The translations under genes were made by a program, and so were the position numbers. Positions 5,205 through 9,150 of a stretch of 9,150 nt of DNA are shown here, piece after piece; within the stretch, counting starts at the first letter, position 1; every line of letters starts with the position of its first letter. The notes under the pieces are model-generated. The model was not told the DNA's origin. It saw only the letters and a program-made list of their open reading frames with translations, and did not search any database. Origin of the DNA: an uncultured Capnocytophaga sp. (GTDB lineage: Bacteria; Bacteroidota; Bacteroidia; Flavobacteriales; Flavobacteriaceae); assembly GCF_938029845.1 (NCBI RefSeq), contig NZ_CALHGG010000054.1, positions 1 to 9,150 on the forward strand, written 5' to 3'.

Positions 5205-5711
5205 ATGAAGAAATTTCTATTTTTAGCAGGGCTATTTATGGCTGCAGCCACCGCCTCTGCACAAAGTGGTAACTTAGATCAAGGTGGCTTACAACTCAAT
5301 GCTGGAGTAGGTATCTCTGGTTGGGGAATTCCTGTGTATGTAGGGCTTGATTATGGAGTTACTAACGATATCAGCGTAGGAGGTGAATTTACTTTCCGTA
5401 GCTACTCCCATTCAAGCTATTATACCCACAACATCATGGGATTCTTTGCCAATGGAAACTACCATTTCAACAACTTATTCAACCTTCCTCGCCCATTAGA
5501 CCTTTATGCAGGGTTGAGTTTAGGAGTTTATACTTCTACTGTTTCAGTTAAGGACGGAAGAGACTACATTGGAGATAGCTACTCAGGCTTTAGTCTTATT
5601 GGACAGACTGGTGCCCGCTATTTCTTTACTGATAACTTTGGGGTGAATTTGGAACTCTCTGGAGGAGTACTCACCAGTGGAGCTAAAGCAGGAATCACCT
5701 ATAGATTTTAA
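5205..5711 (+). CDS. Small outer-membrane beta-barrel protein
   Basis: The 168-aa precursor has a clear Sec signal peptide: MKK, a hydrophobic core at 4-16, and ATASA|QS with cleavage likely after Ala19. The mature ~149 residues are Gly-, Tyr- and Ser-rich with alternating hydrophobic strands and glycine turns (GVGISGWGIPVYVGLDYGVT, YAGLSLGVYTS, LIGQTGARYFFTDNFGV, AGITYRF). The chain ends in an aromatic residue (F168), as expected of proteins inserted by the BAM complex. The length suits an eight-stranded porin-like barrel of the OmpW/OmpA-transmembrane class. There is no peptidoglycan-binding domain or C-terminal sorting signal. The ligand or function is unknown. It has its own promoter, and a 27-bp hairpin follows 16 bp after the stop, shared with the convergent BI-1 gene. 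Confidence 0.85.
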   Translation: MKKFLFLAGLFMAAATASAQSGNLDQGGLQLNAGVGISGWGIPVYVGLDYGVTNDISVGGEFTFRSYSHSSYYTHNIMGFFANGNYHFNNLFNLPRPLDLYAGLSLGVYTSTVSVKDGRDYIGDSYSGFSLIGQTGARYFFTDNFGVNLELSGGVLTSGAKAGITYRF

Positions 5712-5726
5712 TTTAGGTAAAAAGTA

Positions 5727-5787
5727 AAAGATAAAAGGTAAAAGGTAAAAAGTATAGAGCACTTTTTACCTTTTACTTTTTATTTTT
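5727..5787. terminator. Long hairpin between convergent genes, probable bidirectional terminator
   Basis: The left arm (5727-5753) is a near-tandem run of AAAAGGT/AAAAGT units. It pairs with the right arm (5761-5787) over 27 bp with only two G-T wobbles (5737-5777 and 5730-5784) and a 7-nt loop, ATAGAGC. On the plus strand the right arm is T-rich and on the minus strand the other arm is, so both transcripts would get a U-rich 3' flank. It lies 16 bp after the barrel gene stop and 10 bp after the stop of the minus-strand gene. Confidence 0.75.
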
Positions 5788-5796
5788 CAACTTTTT

Positions 5797-6534
5797 TTAG
5801 TCTCTTCTTGAATGAAGGATTCTCAATATATACCAGAAGAGCAACATCACTGAGGAAAACAGTTGTAGGGCAGCACCTACATATTGGTCAGTGGTGTATT
5901 CATTCTTCACATTATACGTTTGGTAAAGAATACTTCCGGCAGCAAGAACTACCATCCCCACAGAGAACCATAGGCCTAACTCAAATCCGAAGAGTACCCC
6001 TGCCACAATAAGCCCCAAGGAGAGAAAACCACCTATGACTAGAATACTTCTTAGAAAAGAAAAATCCAAACGTGTCATAAAAACAACTGCTGTAAGCCCT
6101 CCAAACAAGGAAAGCGTAATAATAGCTGCTTGTGAGAGAATCTCAGTACCTGTATAAGCCAATGCAATGTAAATCAATGGCAAGAAAATCACAGCTTCCA
6201 AAAGCACATAAAGCCCTAGCCCCACATATTGGGTAGTTCGGCTAAGGGAATGTGCCCATTTGCTCGCCAACATAGAGCCTAACCAGAAACCACCTATGAT
6301 AAACAGCCATATAAATTTGCGTCCAAACATGGCTAAGATGAGTTCCTCTGGGACCAAGCGGAGTAAAGCCGTCTCTACCAAGATAAAAGCCAAAAGCGCC
6401 AAGGCGACATGGGTGTAGGTTTTCCTATAAAAAGTAGCACGTTCTGTATCCGTAGAATAAGTTACCAACTCAGGAGCTGAGTTGTAGGAGTTGTTGTAGC
6501 TACTCTTATTGTAGCTGGAATTGTATGAATTCAT
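5797..6534 (-). CDS. Bax inhibitor-1/YccA family membrane protein
   Basis: This is an integral membrane protein of the BI-1/YccA (LFG/TMBIM) family. Members are proposed calcium-leak channels (YetJ) or modulators of FtsH (YccA). The 245-aa form has a Ser/Tyr/Asn-rich N-terminus (2-19) and a soluble TERATFYRKTYTHV entry (30-43). About seven hydrophobic helices follow from 44 to 240, then a short HSRRD tail. Late motifs SILYQTYN (201-208) and TTDQYVGAALQLF (214-226) align with the family C-terminal signature. The positions equivalent to the two pH-sensor aspartates of B. subtilis YetJ appear to be Gln205 and Ser228. An in-frame ATG lies at 6558, but it falls inside the -7 promoter element; the ATG at 6534 is the supported start. 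The gene sits downstream of clpB on the same strand, with its own promoter. Confidence 0.88.
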   Translation of the reverse strand: MNSYNSSYNKSSYNNSYNSAPELVTYSTDTERATFYRKTYTHVALALLAFILVETALLRLVPEELILAMFGRKFIWLFIIGGFWLGSMLASKWAHSLSRTTQYVGLGLYVLLEAVIFLPLIYIALAYTGTEILSQAAIITLSLFGGLTAVVFMTRLDFSFLRSILVIGGFLSLGLIVAGVLFGFELGLWFSVGMVVLAAGSILYQTYNVKNEYTTDQYVGAALQLFSSVMLLFWYILRILHSRRD

Positions 6535-6555
6535 GATAATAGGTTTTATAATGGG

Positions 6556-6563
6556 CAAAAATA
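6556..6563 (-). promoter_or_regulatory. Bacteroidota -7 element for the BI-1 family gene
   Basis: The minus strand reads TATTTTTG, followed by C, from 6563 to 6556, an exact TAnnTTTG match. A clear -33 TTTG is missing. Transcription would start near 6550, so the ATG at 6534 would have a leader of about 16 nt and the ATG at 6558 would not be transcribed. Confidence 0.5.
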
Positions 6564-6570
6564 CAAAAAA

Positions 6571-6682
6571 GTTTTGAATTTTGAGTTCTTAGTCTTGAGT
6601 TACTAATGTAAATCAATTGACTTTTATCAGTAACTCAAAACTTAAAATTCAGAACTCAGAACTCAAAACTTAAAATTTAAAA
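6571..6682. repeat. AACTCAAAACT-type inverted and tandem repeat block
   Basis: TTGAGTTACT at 6595-6604 pairs perfectly with AGTAACTCAA at 6629-6638 across a 24-nt loop. Farther out, GTTTTGAATTTTGAGTTCT (6571-6589) is imperfectly complementary to the repeated AGAACTC/AAAACTTAAAATT units at 6650-6682. On the right side AGAACTCA occurs at 6651-6658 and again from 6658. The block fills the space between clpB and the BI-1 gene. It may act as the clpB 3'-end structure, although no strong G/C stem is present. Confidence 0.7.
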
Positions 6683-9150
6683 CTACTCTGTTTTATTTCT
6701 AAAGACAAGACCATTGTCAAAGGAGTCTATCAAGATGAGGCTACCTGCCTTGATATTGCCTTTGAGGATCTCCTTGGAGAGGGCGTTCATCACCTCTTTC
6801 TGGAGGACACGCTTTACAGGACGGGCACCGAATTGTGGGTCGTAACCGCGCTCTGCTAAGTAGTCTATCGCCTCATTGGTGGCTTCCAACACAATATTCT
6901 CACGAGCTACCAACTTGATGATGCTATTGAGCTGCAAACGTACAATCTGCCTAATATCTGCCTTAGTGAGTGGGGCAAACATCACTATGTCATCTATACG
7001 GTTGATAAACTCTGGTCGTACGGTTTGCTTGAGCAATTGTAGCACCTCTTCTTTGGCCTTTTCGGTAGCTTCTTCTGTATCCTTATATTTCTCAAAACTT
7101 TCCTGAATAAGATGGCTACCCATGTTGGAAGTCATGATAATAATCGTATTCTTGAAATCGGCTGTACGTCCCTTGTTATCCGTAAGACGTCCTTCGTCCA
7201 ATACTTGTAAGAGAATATTGAAAGTATCGGGGTGAGCCTTTTCTATCTCGTCCAATAAGACCACAGAGTAAGGACGGCGACGTACTGCCTCAGTAAGTTG
7301 TCCACCTTCGTCATAACCTACATATCCTGGAGGCGCTCCTACCAAACGGCTTACAGCATGCTTTTCTTGATATTCACTCATATCAATACGAGTCATCGCA
7401 TTCTCATCGTCAAAGAGATATTCAGCCAAAGCTTTTGCCAACTCTGTCTTTCCGACCCCAGTGGTTCCCAAGAATAGGAAGGAGCCAATAGGCTTTTTAG
7501 GATCTTGTAAGCCTGCACGGCTACGGCGGATCGCATCGGAGACAGCTGCAATAGCCTCTTCTTGTCCTACCACACGTTTGTGTAGTTCTTCTTCTAAGTG
7601 GAGAAGTTTTTCACGCTCGCCCTGCATCATCTTGGTCACAGGCACCCCTGTCCATTTGGCGATCACTTCGGCTATATCCTCACGGGTTACCTCCTCCTTG
7701 ATCATGGACATCTCATGCCCTTCTACTTCTTTTTGAAGACTTTCGAGTTTGGCTTCTTCTTGCTTGATCTTACCATAACGAAGTTCAGCTACTTTACCAT
7801 AGTTTCCTTCACGTTCGGCACGTTCAGCATCTAATTTGTATTGTTCAATATTGTTCTTAACCGCTTGTATCTCATCCACTAAGGTTTTTTCACCTTGCCA
7901 CTTGGTAAAGAGGGCGTTGCGTTCCTCCTTCAGGTTGGCTAGATCAGCATTGAGTAAGCGGAGTTTTTCATCGTCATTTTCACGCTTAATGGCCTCAATT
8001 TCAATTTCCAATTGCATGATCTTACGGTCAAGTACGTCCAATTCCTCTGGTTTGGAGTTGATCTCCATACGTAGTTTGGCAGCTGCCTCGTCCATAAGGT
8101 CAATCGCCTTATCAGGCAAATAACGATTAGGAATATAGCGCTGAGAAAGTTCCACGGCAGCGATAATAGCTTCGTCCTTGATACGTACCTTGTGGTGAGC
8201 CTCATATTTCTCCTTGATACCACGGAGGATAGAGATAGCACTCTCTGTATCAGGCTCTTCCACCATCACCTTTTGGAAACGACGTTCAAGGGCTTTGTCT
8301 TTTTCAAAATATTTCTGATACTCATCCAAGGTAGTGGCACCAATGGCACGAAGTTCTCCACGCGCCAAGGCAGGTTTGAGGATATTAGCGGCATCCATAG
8401 CACCTTCGCCTCCACCAGCACCCACAAGGGTATGTATCTCATCAATAAACAAGATGATATTACCATCGGAGGAGGTCACCTCCTTCACTACTGATTTGAG
8501 TCGTTCCTCGAACTCCCCTTTGTACTTAGCCCCTGCGATAAGAGCACCCATATCCAAGGAGTAGATAGTCTTATCCTTAAGGTTCTCAGGCACGTCTCCA
8601 TTGACAATACGGTGTGCCAATCCCTCGGCAATAGCTGTCTTACCGACCCCAGGTTCCCCTACTAACATAGGATTGTTTTTGGTACGGCGGGAAAGGATCT
8701 GGAGCACACGGCGGATTTCATCATCACGACCTATGACAGGATCCAGTTTGCCACTATGGGCAAGTTGGGTAAGGTTTTTCGCATATTTGTTAAGCGAGTT
8801 ATAGGTATCCTCTGCTGAAGCGGAGGTTACACGTTCGCCCTTTCGCAGTTCGGCGATGACCTTTTCAAATTCTTTTTCGGTAACCCCTTGTTCCTTAAGC
8901 GCTTGACCTACTTGGTTTTTGATTTTGAAGATCGCCAAGAGCAGATGCTCTATGGAAACATACTCATCATTCATTTTCTTAGCGATATTGCTCGCTTCGG
9001 TGAGCACCTCCCCTGCTGTACGGGAAAGAGACATCTGTCCGCCCTGTACCTTAGGGTAAGAAGCCAAGGCCTTTTCCACTGCTTGACCAAGAGTTGTGGT
9101 ATTGACTTGCAACTTTTTAAGGATAAAAGGCAGTACATTGTTATCTACCT
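6683..9150 (-). CDS. clpB: ATP-dependent disaggregase chaperone ClpB, N-terminus cut by window edge
   Basis: ClpB is a hexameric AAA+ machine that pulls proteins out of heat-induced aggregates together with DnaK. The frame stays open through the right edge of the window (codons up to 9148 read [12 protein letters not shown] before LQVN), which matches the ClpB N-domain, so about 45-50 residues are missing. Numbering from the Leu codon at 9112: N-domain to ~95; NBD1 with Walker A GEPGVGKT 152-159, Walker B ILFIDE 220-225 and pore-loop Tyr197; coiled-coil middle domain ~345-470; NBD2 with Walker A GTTGVGKT 549-556, Walker B VVLLDE 617-622, pore loop GYVGY 596-600 and sensor-2 GAR 762-764. The coiled-coil M-domain between the two ATPase modules separates it from ClpA, and the ClpP-docking loop of ClpA/ClpX is not seen. 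The stop is TAG at 6683-6685. The promoter and any heat-shock control lie outside the window. Confidence 0.97.
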   Translation of the reverse strand, partial: VDNNVLPFILKKLQVNTTTLGQAVEKALASYPKVQGGQMSLSRTAGEVLTEASNIAKKMNDEYVSIEHLLLAIFKIKNQVGQALKEQGVTEKEFEKVIAELRKGERVTSASAEDTYNSLNKYAKNLTQLAHSGKLDPVIGRDDEIRRVLQILSRRTKNNPMLVGEPGVGKTAIAEGLAHRIVNGDVPENLKDKTIYSLDMGALIAGAKYKGEFEERLKSVVKEVTSSDGNIILFIDEIHTLVGAGGGEGAMDAANILKPALARGELRAIGATTLDEYQKYFEKDKALERRFQKVMVEEPDTESAISILRGIKEKYEAHHKVRIKDEAIIAAVELSQRYIPNRYLPDKAIDLMDEAAAKLRMEINSKPEELDVLDRKIMQLEIEIEAIKRENDDEKLRLLNADLANLKEERNALFTKWQGEKTLVDEIQAVKNNIEQYKLDAERAEREGNYGKVAELRYGKIKQEEAKLESLQKEVEGHEMSMIKEEVTREDIAEVIAKWTGVPVTKMMQGEREKLLHLEEELHKRVVGQEEAIAAVSDAIRRSRAGLQDPKKPIGSFLFLGTTGVGKTELAKALAEYLFDDENAMTRIDMSEYQEKHAVSRLVGAPPGYVGYDEGGQLTEAVRRRPYSVVLLDEIEKAHPDTFNILLQVLDEGRLTDNKGRTADFKNTIIIMTSNMGSHLIQESFEKYKDTEEATEKAKEEVLQLLKQTVRPEFINRIDDIVMFAPLTKADIRQIVRLQLNSIIKLVARENIVLEATNEAIDYLAERGYDPQFGARPVKRVLQKEVMNALSKEILKGNIKAGSLILIDSFDNGLVFRNKTE

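Noticed and set aside
6535..6558. Upstream ATG for the BI-1 family gene adding MPIIKPII
   Set aside because: That ATG lies within the TATTTTTG -7 promoter element, so it would not be in the transcript; the extension has no family resemblance.
6876..8804. Several plus-strand frames of 67-100 aa antisense to clpB
   Set aside because: They overlap the conserved ATPase coding sequence on the other strand, have no promoters and have biased compositions typical of antisense frames.
9110..9112. TTG start codon for an 809-aa ClpB
   Set aside because: The frame stays open to the window edge and the upstream codons match the ClpB N-domain, so this TTG is an internal Leu codon.

Overview
The window looks like chromosomal DNA of a Bacteroidota organism, most likely class Flavobacteriia and possibly close to Capnocytophaga. 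The reasons are AT-rich DNA, start codons without Shine-Dalgarno sequences, repeated use of the TAnnTTTG -7 promoter element (six clear cases), an AccD of the flavobacterial type without zinc-ribbon cysteines, and heptameric or A/T-rich tandem repeats at gene junctions. The genus is inferred from remembered protein resemblance, not from a search.

Left part (1-3600): a short C-terminal coding remnant is followed by a two-gene cysteine biosynthesis operon, serine O-acetyltransferase (cysE-type) then O-acetylserine sulfhydrylase (cysK-type). It ends in a strong 12-bp terminator hairpin. Next comes dtd (D-aminoacyl-tRNA deacylase), whose stop codon sits in the loop of a perfect 15-bp hairpin. It converges on accD (acetyl-CoA carboxylase carboxyltransferase beta subunit) on the minus strand.

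Middle part (3600-5720): the divergent region between accD and the next operon holds a 160-bp array of 22 heptads between two outward-facing promoters. Rightward follows a tight cassette of three small envelope-type proteins: a YtxH-like membrane-anchored helical protein, a holin-3_6/YqjE-like two-helix membrane protein, and a 77-aa protein that may be DUF6327. The order resembles the E. coli yqjD-yqjE-yqjK group. A tRNA with a CAT anticodon has its own textbook Bacteroidota promoter and terminator. A secreted 168-aa outer-membrane beta-barrel protein follows, also with its own promoter.

Right part (5720-9150): a 27-bp hairpin separates the barrel gene from a minus-strand Bax inhibitor-1/YccA-family membrane protein. 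Upstream of that is a second A/T-rich inverted and tandem repeat block, then clpB, the disaggregase chaperone, whose N-terminus is cut off by the window edge.

The genes are mostly housekeeping (cysteine supply, lipid synthesis, translation proofreading, protein disaggregation) with no mobile element, prophage, CRISPR array or defence island. The least ordinary parts are the heptad array, the three-gene envelope cassette, the AccD lacking its zinc ligands, the BI-1 homologue lacking both pH-sensor aspartates, and the long hairpins at convergent gene ends. No wholly new system is evident.
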